A stretch of 64,000 bases of DNA from Gemmataceae bacterium (GCA_009692065.1 SHZY01000001.1:1-64000), one strand, 5' to 3'; positions 50,784 to 59,229 are shown, counted from the stretch's first letter. Notes: generated by a model not told the origin, from the letters alone. A program made the numbers and translations.

Positions 50784-52076
50784 ATGAGAAGACGTGTCGT
50801 CATCACCGGAATGGGCGCTGTCACGCCACTGGGGCACAGCGTCAAGGAGCTGTACGAGAATCAACTCGCGGGCAAGAGCGGCGTCGATTTCATCAAGAAC
50901 TTTGATGCCAGCACGTTCCCAACGAAGTTCGCAGCGGAGCTGAAAGATTTTGACCTGGCCCGTTTTGTGACCGACCCGAGCCGCTGGAAGTATGCCGGCC
51001 CGAACGCACGCTTCGCCGCCGCGGCCGCCGTCCAGGCACTGCGCGACGGCAACCTGCTCGACGGCGCGAAAGTCGATCGGACACGGTTTGGCGTCTACCT
51101 CGGTTCAGGCGAAGGGGTGCAGGACTTTCCCGGTATGACGCGGCACATCTCCGCCGCCTTCAAAAAAGAAAACTACTCCGTTAACAGCGAGATCTTCATC
51201 AAGCTCGGCACCGCGCATTATGATCCACTTACCGAATACGAACAAGAGATGCATACCACGCCGGGTCATCTGGCCGAGCATTTCGATCTGGAAGGTCCCA
51301 ACTACAACTGCCTGACCGCGTGCGCCGCCAGCAGCCAGGCGATCGGCGAGGCGCTCGAATTGATCCGCGTCGGCGACGCCGATCTCATGGTCTCCGGCGG
51401 GTCCCACAGCATGATCCACCCGTTCGGCGTTACTGGGTTCAACCTGTTGACCGCGCTCTCGACGAATAATTCAGATCCCAAAAAGGCATCGCGGCCGTTC
51501 GACGCCACGCGCGAGGGCTTCGTCATCGGCGAAGGCGCGGGCATGCTGATTCTCGAAGAACTCGAGCACGCCAAGAATCGCGGCGCCCGCATCTACGCGG
51601 AGCTGACCGGCTACGGCTCCACCGCCGACGCGTTCCGCCTGACCGACAGCCACCCCGAAGGCCGCGGCGCCATCGCCTGCATCCAAGGCGCCCTCAAGGA
51701 CTCCGGATTGCCGGGCGACGCCATCGGCTACATCAACGCCCACGGCACCAGCACCCAGGTCAACGACCGTGTGGAATCGCTCGCCATTAAGCAGGTGTTT
51801 GGCCCACAGGCTTACAAGATTCCCGTTTCCAGTACAAAAAGCATGCTTGGGCATCTGATCGCCGCCGCCGGAGCCGTGGAGCTGATCACGTCGATCATGA
51901 CGATTCAGCGCGGCGTCATCCCGCCCACGATCAACTACGAAAACGCAGACCCCGATTGCGATCTCGATTACGTGCCCAACGTGGCCCGCGAGAAGAAAGT
52001 AGATAACGTCATCAGCAACAGCTTCGGCTTCGGCGGGCAGAACGTTTCGCTGATTGTAAGCCGATATCGCGGGTAA
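50784..52076 (+). CDS. 3-ketoacyl-ACP synthase (active KS partner)
   Basis: This is a 430-residue FabF-type condensing enzyme with the complete Cys-His-His set: Cys180 in CLTACAASS, His320 in YINAHGTST and His357 in KSMLGHLIAAAG. It extends an acyl chain on the carrier protein with malonyl-ACP. It lies 70 bases downstream of its catalytically dead paralogue, as in KS/CLF pairs. FabF-type housekeeping function is possible, but the neighbours argue for a dedicated pathway. The start ATG 50784 is followed by RRRVVITGMGAVTPLG. Confidence 0.92.
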   Translation: MRRRVVITGMGAVTPLGHSVKELYENQLAGKSGVDFIKNFDASTFPTKFAAELKDFDLARFVTDPSRWKYAGPNARFAAAAAVQALRDGNLLDGAKVDRTRFGVYLGSGEGVQDFPGMTRHISAAFKKENYSVNSEIFIKLGTAHYDPLTEYEQEMHTTPGHLAEHFDLEGPNYNCLTACAASSQAIGEALELIRVGDADLMVSGGSHSMIHPFGVTGFNLLTALSTNNSDPKKASRPFDATREGFVIGEGAGMLILEELEHAKNRGARIYAELTGYGSTADAFRLTDSHPEGRGAIACIQGALKDSGLPGDAIGYINAHGTSTQVNDRVESLAIKQVFGPQAYKIPVSSTKSMLGHLIAAAGAVELITSIMTIQRGVIPPTINYENADPDCDLDYVPNVAREKKVDNVISNSFGFGGQNVSLIVSRYRG

Positions 52077-52078
52077 GG

Positions 52079-52131
52079 GCTTGCCGTTTAGCGTTCGCAT
52101 GGCGCAACTCGAGCGCGAAGCCGCAAGCGGC
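52079..52131. repeat. Mismatched inverted repeat with arms from two families
   Basis: The left arm 52079-52098 (GCTTGCCGTTTAGCGTTCGC) is typical of the TTTAGCG family. The right arm 52113-52131 corresponds to the GCTTGCGGCTTCGCGCTC variant found at 8449. They pair only at GCTTGC and a few other positions. Confidence 0.6.
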
Positions 52132-52158
52132 GTAACCGACTAGACATGGAGCATCCGA

Positions 52159-53181
52159 GTGGAGTGGTACTGGATCTGCCTGGGCATTCTGATCGCGATT
52201 GCGGTAATCCCGCCGCTCGTGATGCATCTCTACATCAGGCGCACCTACGTGCCGGTCGTGGTGCGTATCTTCCAGGAAAAGCCGCTCTTCATCATGCCGT
52301 TTGGGCAGCCAGTAGCCGATGCGGAAGAAGTCGCCTTGATGACGCCGGACGGGCTGACTCTGCACGGCTGCTATCTGCGAGCGACCCAGCCGCGCAAGGG
52401 GGTGCTTCTCTTCGGCCTGGAGTTCGGCTCCAATCGCTGGGCATGCTTGCCGTATTGCGAATTCTTGCGGGCAGTCGGGTACGACATCTTCACGTTCGAG
52501 ATGCGTGGCCAGGGAGAAAGCCCAGCGCAGACGGGCTATGAACCGTTGCAGTGGGTCACCGATTTCGAGGTGATCGATTTTCAGACGGCGGTCGCCTATT
52601 TGAAAACGCGGGCGGATCGCGATCCGCGCGGCATCGGCTTCTTCGGGCTCAGCAAAGGGGGCAGCGCCGGACTGATGGTCGCGGCCCAGGATCCGTATAT
52701 CCGCTGCTGCGTTGTCGATGGCATTTTTGCCTCGCTGACGACGACGGTCCCGTACATGCGCAGATTTGTGCAGATCTACTCGCGAGTCCCCTGGCTGGCG
52801 AAACATTTCCCGTACTGGTACCTGCGCATCGTCGGCAACATGGGCCTGCGCAAGATCGAAAAGCTCCGGGATTGCCATTACCCGCTCCTTGAGCGATCCA
52901 TGCCCAAGCTGTCGCCCAGGCCACTACTCATGATTCACGGCGGCGGGGATATCTACATCACGCCGGAGATGGCCAAGTCGCTCTTCGCGCTCGCGCAGCA
53001 GCCGAAGGAGCTTTGGCTTGTCGAGAAAGCCAAGCACAATCAGTCGCTTCACCTCGCCGGCGACGAGTACAAGAAACGCGTGCAGGAGTTTTTCGACAAG
53101 AATCTTGCGGGCCTCCCCAGCCCGGCCTCGAATGGCGCGCCGCAGCCTGGAGCAACTCAGACGGAACCGTCCTCGAGGTGA
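52159..53181 (+). CDS. Membrane-anchored alpha/beta hydrolase
   Basis: The 340-residue protein has one N-terminal helix (WICLGILIAIAVIPPLVMHLYI) and an alpha/beta hydrolase domain. The nucleophile elbow is GFFGLSKGGSAG (G-x-S-x-G). A late Asp lies in MIHGGGDIYI and the catalytic His in AKHNQSLHL. As part of the acyl-chain cluster it could act as thioesterase or esterase to release or remodel the product at the membrane. That role is inferred from position only. The start is GTG 52159 with GGAG upstream. It ends six bases before the GH3-like gene. Confidence 0.85.
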   Translation: MEWYWICLGILIAIAVIPPLVMHLYIRRTYVPVVVRIFQEKPLFIMPFGQPVADAEEVALMTPDGLTLHGCYLRATQPRKGVLLFGLEFGSNRWACLPYCEFLRAVGYDIFTFEMRGQGESPAQTGYEPLQWVTDFEVIDFQTAVAYLKTRADRDPRGIGFFGLSKGGSAGLMVAAQDPYIRCCVVDGIFASLTTTVPYMRRFVQIYSRVPWLAKHFPYWYLRIVGNMGLRKIEKLRDCHYPLLERSMPKLSPRPLLMIHGGGDIYITPEMAKSLFALAQQPKELWLVEKAKHNQSLHLAGDEYKKRVQEFFDKNLAGLPSPASNGAPQPGATQTEPSSR

Positions 53182-53187
53182 CGTCTC

Positions 53188-54879
53188 ATGCTCCAATGGC
53201 TATTGCGCAACGTCGTCCTGAAGCTGGTCGCCATTCCCATCCGGCGCCGGCTGCTGGCCTTCGAGGAGGCCACCAAGAACCCGCAGAAATTCCAAGAGGA
53301 ATTGCTGCGCCGCATTCTCACTCACCAGGCCCCAACCGCCTTCGGCATCGACCATCACTTCGCGAAGTCGCCAACCCTTGAGGAATTCCGCAAGATCGTT
53401 CCCGTGGGCGGCTACGACTACATCGAGCCCTATATTCAGCGCGTGCTCAAGGGCGAGACCCTCGCGCTCCTGGCCGACCCGAAGATCCACATGTTCGCCA
53501 TGACCAGCGGCACCACGGCGACGCGCAAGTACATCCCCGTCACCGACCACTATCTGGCCGACTACAAACGAGGCTGGAACATCTGGGGCCTCAAGGTCTA
53601 TCGGGATCATCCCGGTGTGCGCATGCGGCCGATCTTGCAGATGTCGGGCGACTGGCAAGAATTTCAGACCGAAGCGGGCATCCCGTGCGGCGCCGTCACC
53701 GGTTTGACAGCCCAGATGCAGATGCGCATCGTCCGCTGGCTGTACTGCGTGCCGGCGATCGTCGGCAAGGTCAAGGATCCCGCCGCCAAGTACTATCTCG
53801 CGCTCAGGCTGAGTGTGCCACGCAAAGTGGGGATGATCATTGCCGCCAATCCGAGCACGCTTGTGAACCTGGCCCGCGCGGGCGATCAGGAAAAGGAATC
53901 GCTGATCCGCGACATTCACGATGGGACGCTGTCGAGCCGCTTCGAGTTGCCCGCCGAGGTGCGCGCCGCCGTAGCCGGACGCATCGCCAAGCGCCGCCCC
54001 GACCGGGCCCGCGACCTCGAGAACATCGTCAGCCGGACGGGCACGCTCTACCCCAAGGACTACTGGCCGTCGGAATGCGTCATCGGCAACTGGATGGGGG
54101 GCTCGGTCGGCGCGTATCTCCGCCATTTCCCGAAATACTACGGCGCGACGCCGGTGCGCGACGTCGGCCTGATCGCCAGCGAAGGACGCATGACCATCCC
54201 ACGCGAAGATGGCACCCCCAGCGGTGTGCTTGACATCACCACGCACGTCTTCGAATTTATCCCCGAGGAAGAAGGCGACAGCAAGAACCCGACAGTGCTG
54301 GCCGCGCATGAATTGAAGGAAGGCCGCACGTATTACATCCTCCTGACGACTTCCTACGGCCTTTACCGCTACAACATTTTCGACGTGGTGCGCTGCACCG
54401 GCTTTTTCAACAACACGCCGCTCGTGGAGTTCCTGAGCAAGGGTGCCCACTTCGCCAACATCACGGGCGAAAAAGTGTCGGAGCATCAGATCAACGCCGC
54501 GATGGCCAGCGTATTGCGCGATCTCAACCTCAACCTGACAGCGTATAGCGTCGCCCCGGTCTGGGACGACGAGATGCCCTACTATGGCCTGTTCGTCGAA
54601 CGCACCGACCTGGCGAGCCGGGAGCAAGGCGTCCAGCTTGTGCGCCTGCTCGAAGACCGGCTCGGCGGCATCAACATCGAATACGCCGCCAAGCGCGAGA
54701 GCCGCCGGCTTGGCCCGATGCGTTTATGCCTGCTGGCGGCCCATAGCTGGCAGGCATGGGATCGCCAGCGCCTGGCACGCACCGGCGGCACCCTGGAGCA
54801 ATACAAGCACCCGTGCCTGATCGCCGACCCGAAGTTCCGCGACAGCATCACGGTCGAGGAGGAAATCACCCCGATCTAG
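53188..54879 (+). CDS. GH3 family acyl-adenylate/amido-synthetase-like protein
   Basis: The 563-residue protein belongs to the GH3 superfamily. The ATP-binding P-loop-like motif is MTSGTTATRKYIPVT (105-119), followed by EGRMTIPREDGTPSG, VLAAHELKEGRTYYILLTTSYGLYRYNIFDVVRC, FLSKGAHFANITGEKVSEHQI and the C-terminal HPCLIADPKFRD. Plant GH3 enzymes adenylate a carboxylic acid such as auxin or jasmonate and couple it to an amino acid. Bacterial members are little studied. Directly after the hydrolase and in line with the KS/ACP genes, it probably activates the free acyl product and conjugates it to an amine or amino acid. Confidence 0.88.
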   Translation: MLQWLLRNVVLKLVAIPIRRRLLAFEEATKNPQKFQEELLRRILTHQAPTAFGIDHHFAKSPTLEEFRKIVPVGGYDYIEPYIQRVLKGETLALLADPKIHMFAMTSGTTATRKYIPVTDHYLADYKRGWNIWGLKVYRDHPGVRMRPILQMSGDWQEFQTEAGIPCGAVTGLTAQMQMRIVRWLYCVPAIVGKVKDPAAKYYLALRLSVPRKVGMIIAANPSTLVNLARAGDQEKESLIRDIHDGTLSSRFELPAEVRAAVAGRIAKRRPDRARDLENIVSRTGTLYPKDYWPSECVIGNWMGGSVGAYLRHFPKYYGATPVRDVGLIASEGRMTIPREDGTPSGVLDITTHVFEFIPEEEGDSKNPTVLAAHELKEGRTYYILLTTSYGLYRYNIFDVVRCTGFFNNTPLVEFLSKGAHFANITGEKVSEHQINAAMASVLRDLNLNLTAYSVAPVWDDEMPYYGLFVERTDLASREQGVQLVRLLEDRLGGINIEYAAKRESRRLGPMRLCLLAAHSWQAWDRQRLARTGGTLEQYKHPCLIADPKFRDSITVEEEITPI

Positions 54880-55179
54880 CCGCTCGCATGTGGCGAGCGA
54901 CAATGACTTGCCTTGCGCCTGCGAGTTTCACACACAATAACCCCCCGTGCCAAGTTAATTGGAGCGCGCCGAGCAACCCGCGGAAACCTCCTACAACCCG
55001 CATTTCCCCAACATTCCACTCCTCATCATCGCAAAAACCCTAATTATTCTTGCAAATTGCGTATAATTCCCAGTGTTCGCAGATAGAATTCTCTCGAATT
55101 GCCCATCTTTTCTATTTTTGAGCACTCAAACCGGTTTTGAGTGGGTGGGACCAACCTTAACAGACTGAGGAGAAGAGAG
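54880..55179. other. Intergenic region upstream of the YTV gene
   Basis: It begins with a small hairpin (CGCTCGC 54881-54887 / GCGAGCG 54893-54899) that may end the acyl-cluster transcript. The rest is AT-richer than the surroundings and holds the candidate promoter listed next. No coding frame is seen. Confidence 0.55.
55045..55067 (+). promoter_or_regulatory. Candidate -10 element for the YTV cell-wall protein gene
   Basis: A perfect TATAAT lies at 55062-55067, about 110 bases before the gene. No -35 match at normal spacing is obvious. The preceding TATTCTTGCA (55045-55054) also occurs beside two of the inverted repeats. Confidence 0.4.
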
Positions 55180-56022
55180 ATGACGAAGTTCTTGGCGACT
55201 GCTTGCTTGACCGCCGCGGCTGTGTTCGGCCTGGCCCAAGTCAGCGAGGCGAATGGCTTGTTCCGCCGCTGCCGTGGCTGCGACGCCCCGTGCGCGACGG
55301 TCCCCGCAGCCGCACCGAAGTTCGAGGAACGCAAGGTTACTCGCTACAAGCGGGTCATGGTCGAGAAGGAAATCGACGTGGTCGAGTGCAAGCGCGTCAG
55401 CCGCGAAGAGAAGTACACCTACACGGTGTGCGTGCCGGTGACCAAGGAAGAGAAGCGCAAGATGACCGTGTGTACGCCGACGACGAAGGAAATCGAGTAC
55501 ACCTACATCGTCATGGTCCCGAAGTGCGTCGAGAAGAAGGTCCAGTGCACGACCTACAAGCTTGAACGCGTGACCATCACCGAGAAGGTCCCGGTTTGCA
55601 AGGTCGTCTGCGTCACCTGCGTCGACGAGTGCGACCGCTGCTTCACGAAGCGTGAACGCGTCACCGTGATCGAAGAGCAGACCCGCTGCTGCCTGAAGCG
55701 AGTCCCGGTCGTCACCGAAAAAACCGTCAAGGTCACGGTGTGCGAACGCGAAGAGCGCAAGGGCAAGAAGACCATCTGCGAGATCGTCAAGACCGAAAAG
55801 GAAGTCACGGTCAAGGTCTGCACCATGGAACAGCAGAAACGCGAAGGCGTCCGCACCGTTTTCGAAATCAAGACCGAGAAGGTCAAGCGCAAAGTCCAGG
55901 TGTGCGAGATGCAGAAGTACGAAGAGACCATCAAGGTTGCGGTCGGCACGAGCTGCGACAGCGATTGCGGCCGTGGCCATCGCGTCAGCTTCCTCCGCCG
56001 TAACAGCGATTGCTGCAAGTAA
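55180..56022 (+). CDS. YTV-repeat, cysteine-rich cell-wall protein
   Basis: The 280-residue protein has a signal peptide (MTKFLATACLTAAAVFGLAQVSEANG) and about ten imperfect repeats rich in Lys, Glu, Val and Thr, many with a single Cys. Typical units are KYTYTVCVPVTKEEKRK, MTVCTPTTKEIEYTYIV and VTVKVCTMEQQKREGV. This is the YTV domain known from planctomycete cell-wall proteins, thought to be cross-linked through cysteines. A ribosome binding site (GAGGAGAAGAGAG) precedes ATG 55180, the codons are biased to one choice per residue (AAG, GTC), and a textbook terminator follows, so high expression is likely. It is a stand-alone transcription unit. Confidence 0.9.
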   Translation: MTKFLATACLTAAAVFGLAQVSEANGLFRRCRGCDAPCATVPAAAPKFEERKVTRYKRVMVEKEIDVVECKRVSREEKYTYTVCVPVTKEEKRKMTVCTPTTKEIEYTYIVMVPKCVEKKVQCTTYKLERVTITEKVPVCKVVCVTCVDECDRCFTKRERVTVIEEQTRCCLKRVPVVTEKTVKVTVCEREERKGKKTICEIVKTEKEVTVKVCTMEQQKREGVRTVFEIKTEKVKRKVQVCEMQKYEETIKVAVGTSCDSDCGRGHRVSFLRRNSDCCK

Positions 56023-56060
56023 CCAATAGCCACGGCGCCTTCACGCAGGCGCCGTGACGA

Positions 56061-56115
56061 ACGCTCGGCGGTTTCGCGCACGGAGAAGTGCCTGACCGCC
56101 GAGCGTTTTTTTTTT
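56061..56115 (+). terminator. Strong intrinsic terminator of the YTV gene
   Basis: The 12-bp stem ACGCTCGGCGGT (56061-56072) / ACCGCCGAGCGT (56095-56106) runs straight into ten T's. A second short GC hairpin (GGCGCC-containing, about 56033-56056) precedes it. Confidence 0.95.
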
Positions 56116-56120
56116 GTACG

Positions 56121-56154
56121 CGAAAGCCCAGGGACAGCCGTCCCTGGGCTTTCG
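56121..56154. repeat. Perfect inverted repeat, CCAGGGA family, 14-nt arms
   Basis: Arms 56121-56134 (CGAAAGCCCAGGGA) and 56141-56154 are exact complements. It is a second copy of the repeat at 28234 and lies between convergent genes. Confidence 0.9.
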
Positions 56155-56163
56155 GATTAGAAC

Positions 56164-56799
56164 TTAATCCAACGACTTGATCATCACTTTGCGGAACTCG
56201 ACGGCGCTCGAGTGGTTTTGCAAGCCGATGAAGCCCTTCTTGGGGCGTTTTGCGAGCACCGGGTCCTTGCTTGCGTCGGCGTCGATGACTTTTTCGCCGT
56301 TGAAGACGATGACGATGGAATCGCCCTTGCAGGTGATTTCATAGGCGTTCCACTCCCCTGCCCCCTTGAACATCGCTTTGCTGGGCCCCTGGAAGTGATA
56401 GAGGCCGCCGCAATATTGGTAGGGCTTGAGCTTGCCCTTGTACTGCGGGGCGTTGTCGTCGAGGATCTGGATCTCCATGCCGAGCGCAGACGGTGATTCC
56501 TTGCTCTTGACGTCGGGCACGCGCAAGAAGACGCCGCTGTTGCCGCCGGCGAAGATGCGCCATTCCAGTTTCAGGATGAAGTCGCCGTACATTTTCTTGG
56601 TGCCGATCCAGCCGCCGCCGGGCTTGGTGACGACGAGCTCGCCCTTGACGGACCACTTGTCCTTGTCGCCGGCGCGCGACTCGCGCACTTCCCAGCCTTC
56701 GAGGTCCTTGCCGTTGAAGAGGGGGACGAAGCCGTCGCGCGTTTGCGCGGAGAGAGCGACGGGAAGAAGCAGAATCAAGGATATCGCGACACGCCGCAT
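56164..56799 (-). CDS. DUF1080 exported protein (3-keto-disaccharide hydrolase-like)
   Basis: The 211-residue protein has a signal peptide (MRRVAISLILLLPVALSAQ) and a single DUF1080 concanavalin-like domain: FVPLFNGKDLEGWEVRESR at the start, WRIFAGGNSGVFLRVPD, ALGMEIQILDDNAPQYK, and FIGLQNHSSAVEFRKVMIKSLD at the end. Members hydrolyse 3-keto-glycosides in some bacteria and accompany Gfo/Idh/MocA oxidoreductases that make the keto sugars. Such an oxidoreductase lies about 1 kb away (57580). The start is ATG 56799 with GGAGG upstream. Confidence 0.88.
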   Translation of the reverse strand: MRRVAISLILLLPVALSAQTRDGFVPLFNGKDLEGWEVRESRAGDKDKWSVKGELVVTKPGGGWIGTKKMYGDFILKLEWRIFAGGNSGVFLRVPDVKSKESPSALGMEIQILDDNAPQYKGKLKPYQYCGGLYHFQGPSKAMFKGAGEWNAYEITCKGDSIVIVFNGEKVIDADASKDPVLAKRPKKGFIGLQNHSSAVEFRKVMIKSLD

Positions 56800-56920
56800 G
56801 GGGGCCTCCAAAAATGGGGTTTATGCTTGTCGGTTCCTGAGTAGATTGACATACTGATCGAACTGTATCCGATGCATGGAGCGGATGCGAGAAGATTCCA
56901 CTTTTTGAAGGCCACCGGTC

Positions 56921-57469
56921 ATGTACAACGGCTGGGTCGCCGTCGCTACGTTTCAGGATCCGATTGCCGCGGCAGTCGTCAAGAATTTTCTCGACGCCCA
57001 GGGCATCCCCTCGGAGCTCATCGATGAGGCGACGATCGCCACCGACTGGATGCTCTCGGGCGCCATCGGCGGCATCAAGCTGCAAGTGGCGCCGCTGCAC
57101 TTGGAGCGAGCCGAGATGCTGCTCGCGCAAGTCGAGGAAGAGAAAGCCGCTACCGATGACGAGCCGCCTCCGCCGCAAACGGGAATCGCCGCCAGGGAAG
57201 TCGCCGAGGAATTACAGGCCGAGCGTGAGGACAGGGCGCCGATCAACAAGCTGGTCGATCGGATATTTCGCGCCACCGTGTTCGGCCTGATCTTGTGGCC
57301 GCTGCAGGCCTACGCGTTCTGCCTGTTGGTGCAATTGACGAGCGAGGAGGGAGAAGTCAGCCCGAATCGGCGCTGGAAGGTATGGGCGTCGCTGCTCTTG
57401 AGCTTGCCGATCCTGGGGGTGGCGTTTTGCGTTATCAGCTGGGTCGTCGGCGTGCTATTTCCGAGTTAA
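56921..57469 (+). CDS. DUF2007-type protein with C-terminal membrane segments
   Basis: The 182-residue protein has a DUF2007-like N-terminal domain (VAVATFQDPIAAAVVKNFLDAQGIPSELIDE, then GGIKLQVAPLHLERAEMLLAQ), proposed elsewhere to act in signalling or PII-like binding. An acidic linker (EEEKAATDDEPPPP) follows, and two hydrophobic helices near the C-terminus (FGLILWPLQAYAFCLLVQL and LLLSLPILGVAFCVISWVVGVL). It is a cytoplasmic domain tethered to the membrane. The function is unknown. It is convergent with the oxidoreductase gene, with a hairpin between. Confidence 0.7.
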   Translation: MYNGWVAVATFQDPIAAAVVKNFLDAQGIPSELIDEATIATDWMLSGAIGGIKLQVAPLHLERAEMLLAQVEEEKAATDDEPPPPQTGIAAREVAEELQAEREDRAPINKLVDRIFRATVFGLILWPLQAYAFCLLVQLTSEEGEVSPNRRWKVWASLLLSLPILGVAFCVISWVVGVLFPS

Positions 57470-57481
57470 GTTTCACTCGTG

Positions 57482-57548
57482 ACGAGCCGCGACCGTGAGG
57501 GAGCGGGGAACCCGCTTAGGTCAACGCTCCCTGACGGTCGCGGCTCGT
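57482..57548. repeat. Inverted repeat, ACGAGCCGCGACCGT family, 24-nt arms
   Basis: Arms 57482-57505 and 57525-57548 pair with one mismatch. The left arm reads ACGAGCCGCGACCGTGAGGG and on. A sister copy lies at 60652. Confidence 0.93.
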
Positions 57549-57579
57549 TTACGATACCGATCGATGCTGGACATGATCG

Positions 57580-59229
57580 TTAGCTCACCGCCTCCTCGCG
57601 CATGTCCGCATCCGGCACTTCCTGTGCATCCCGCGTCGGATCGGCATTCACCTCGAACCACTCACGGCGGAAGTCGATGCGGGCGCGATTCTTCATTGCC
57701 TGGTTGGCGGTCAACGCGATGATCGCATCGGCCATGGCAGCCCGGCCGTCGCAGCGCGGCTTGAGTTGGTCGCGGTCCGCCTCCATGCCTTCTTCACGCA
57801 TGCGGATGCAGTAGGCGAGATGTTCCATTTCCTCGCGGTAGCCCCGGCTCGGCGCATTGTGACCCACGGCATTCTGGCCCGTCAATGCGGCAGCCGACTG
57901 GCCGGCGGCGCTGGCGCGGGCATCCGCCGGCGCAGTCGAAGACGCGTCCACGATGGTCCCGCCGCTGGCCGCCGTCGCCGTCACCTGCGTTGAGCGCCCG
58001 GCGAGGCCATACAGATAGGCATTCTGCTCGGTTTCGACGATCAAGGTCCCCTTCGAGCCCATGATGCATTCGCCGTACGGCTCGAAGCCATTGGTGCTGA
58101 TCGAGGAATAGGTGACGGTGATGATGTCGTTCTTGCGCGAGCGGGGATCGCGATCATTGTAGTTGAGGCCGGGGAACTCGTAGATGCAGTAGACGTGGTC
58201 CTCGACCTCGCGGTTGTCCTGGTAGAAGTGCGTGCCGCCGACTGCGGTGACGGAGAGCGGCTTCTTCTTGCCGAGGAAGATGCTGCACGCGTCGAGTTGA
58301 TGGCTGCCGAGCTCCGCCATGAGCCCGCCGCCGGTGCGCGTGTAGAGTCGCCAGCGCACGAGTTCGTTCAGGTCCTTGAAGCCGGCCGCGCGAATCGTCT
58401 CGAGCGAGAGGTTGCGATCGTCGGCGGGAATGTTCGGCCACCAGCTGTCGAGCATCGGCCGATCGCGATTGGATGCCGTGTCCGGGTTGGGCCGCACGTT
58501 GTTGCGATGCCACAGGGCGCGAATGTGCTTGATGTCGCCGAGCACGCCGGTGTTGACGACCTCGTTGGCGTGGGCGTAGAGCATGCTGTAATGGCGTTGA
58601 TGGCCAATCGAGAGCAGCCGGTTGGCGCGGTCGGCAGCGCGGATCATCTGCTTGCACTGCGTGATGTTCCAGGCCATCAGCTTTTCGCACAGCACATGCT
58701 TGCCAGCTTCGAGCGCCTCGATGGTCACTTTCGCGTGCAGATTGAGTGGCAACGCGATGACGACCATCTCGATCTCGGGATCGCGGAGAATCGCGTGGTA
58801 GTCTTCTTCGAGCCGGATGGTCCGTTTGGCGTCGGCGCCGTAGTGGTGGTTGAAGCCGAGGCGCGGCCCGGTCGGTTCACCGGCAAAGATGCGTTTTTGG
58901 TTGTAAGGGCGGATGTCGCTGTAGGCGACGAACTTGACGAAGTTCGGATTGTGCGCGCCGACGAGCACGCCGCCTTCATCACCGCAGCCGATGATGGCCG
59001 CCTTGACCGGGCGCGTCGTCCCGGGAAAGCCGTGCGAGCGGTAACCGAAGTAGGCCGCCGCGGAGACAGGCACGGTGGCGCCGGCGGCGACGAGCCCCTG
59101 CATGAAGCGCCGGCGCGTGATGCCCTGCGGAGCGTGCGCCTGCTGGTCAGCCTCGGCCAGCTTGCCGACTACGCGGGCGAAGTTGCCCTTGCCGGTTTCC
59201 TTTTGTTCGGGGGTCATGTCGAGAGCCAT
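57580..59229 (-). CDS. Tat-exported Gfo/Idh/MocA family oxidoreductase
   Basis: The 549-residue protein has an unusually long N-terminus before the twin-arginine signal (ITRRRFMQGLVAAGATVPVSAAAYFG, residues 37-62). Then come the NAD(P) Rossmann domain (VKAAIIGCGDEGGVLVGAH), the EKP-like motif HVLCEKLMAWNITQC with the expected Lys, and the substrate domain with MAELGSHQLDACSIF. A Ser/Ala-rich insertion (about 440-480) interrupts the C-terminal half. It probably oxidises a sugar or glycoside outside the cytoplasm, perhaps with the DUF1080 hydrolase nearby. The DoxX-like gene lies upstream on the same strand. Confidence 0.88.
   Translation of the reverse strand: MALDMTPEQKETGKGNFARVVGKLAEADQQAHAPQGITRRRFMQGLVAAGATVPVSAAAYFGYRSHGFPGTTRPVKAAIIGCGDEGGVLVGAHNPNFVKFVAYSDIRPYNQKRIFAGEPTGPRLGFNHHYGADAKRTIRLEEDYHAILRDPEIEMVVIALPLNLHAKVTIEALEAGKHVLCEKLMAWNITQCKQMIRAADRANRLLSIGHQRHYSMLYAHANEVVNTGVLGDIKHIRALWHRNNVRPNPDTASNRDRPMLDSWWPNIPADDRNLSLETIRAAGFKDLNELVRWRLYTRTGGGLMAELGSHQLDACSIFLGKKKPLSVTAVGGTHFYQDNREVEDHVYCIYEFPGLNYNDRDPRSRKNDIITVTYSSISTNGFEPYGECIMGSKGTLIVETEQNAYLYGLAGRSTQVTATAASGGTIVDASSTAPADARASAAGQSAAALTGQNAVGHNAPSRGYREEMEHLAYCIRMREEGMEADRDQLKPRCDGRAAMADAIIALTANQAMKNRARIDFRREWFEVNADPTRDAQEVPDADMREEAVS

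Noticed and set aside
53200..54627. 475-codon open frame opposite the GH3-like gene
   Set aside because: The sense strand encodes a full GH3 protein with conserved motifs. The antisense frame has no family signal.
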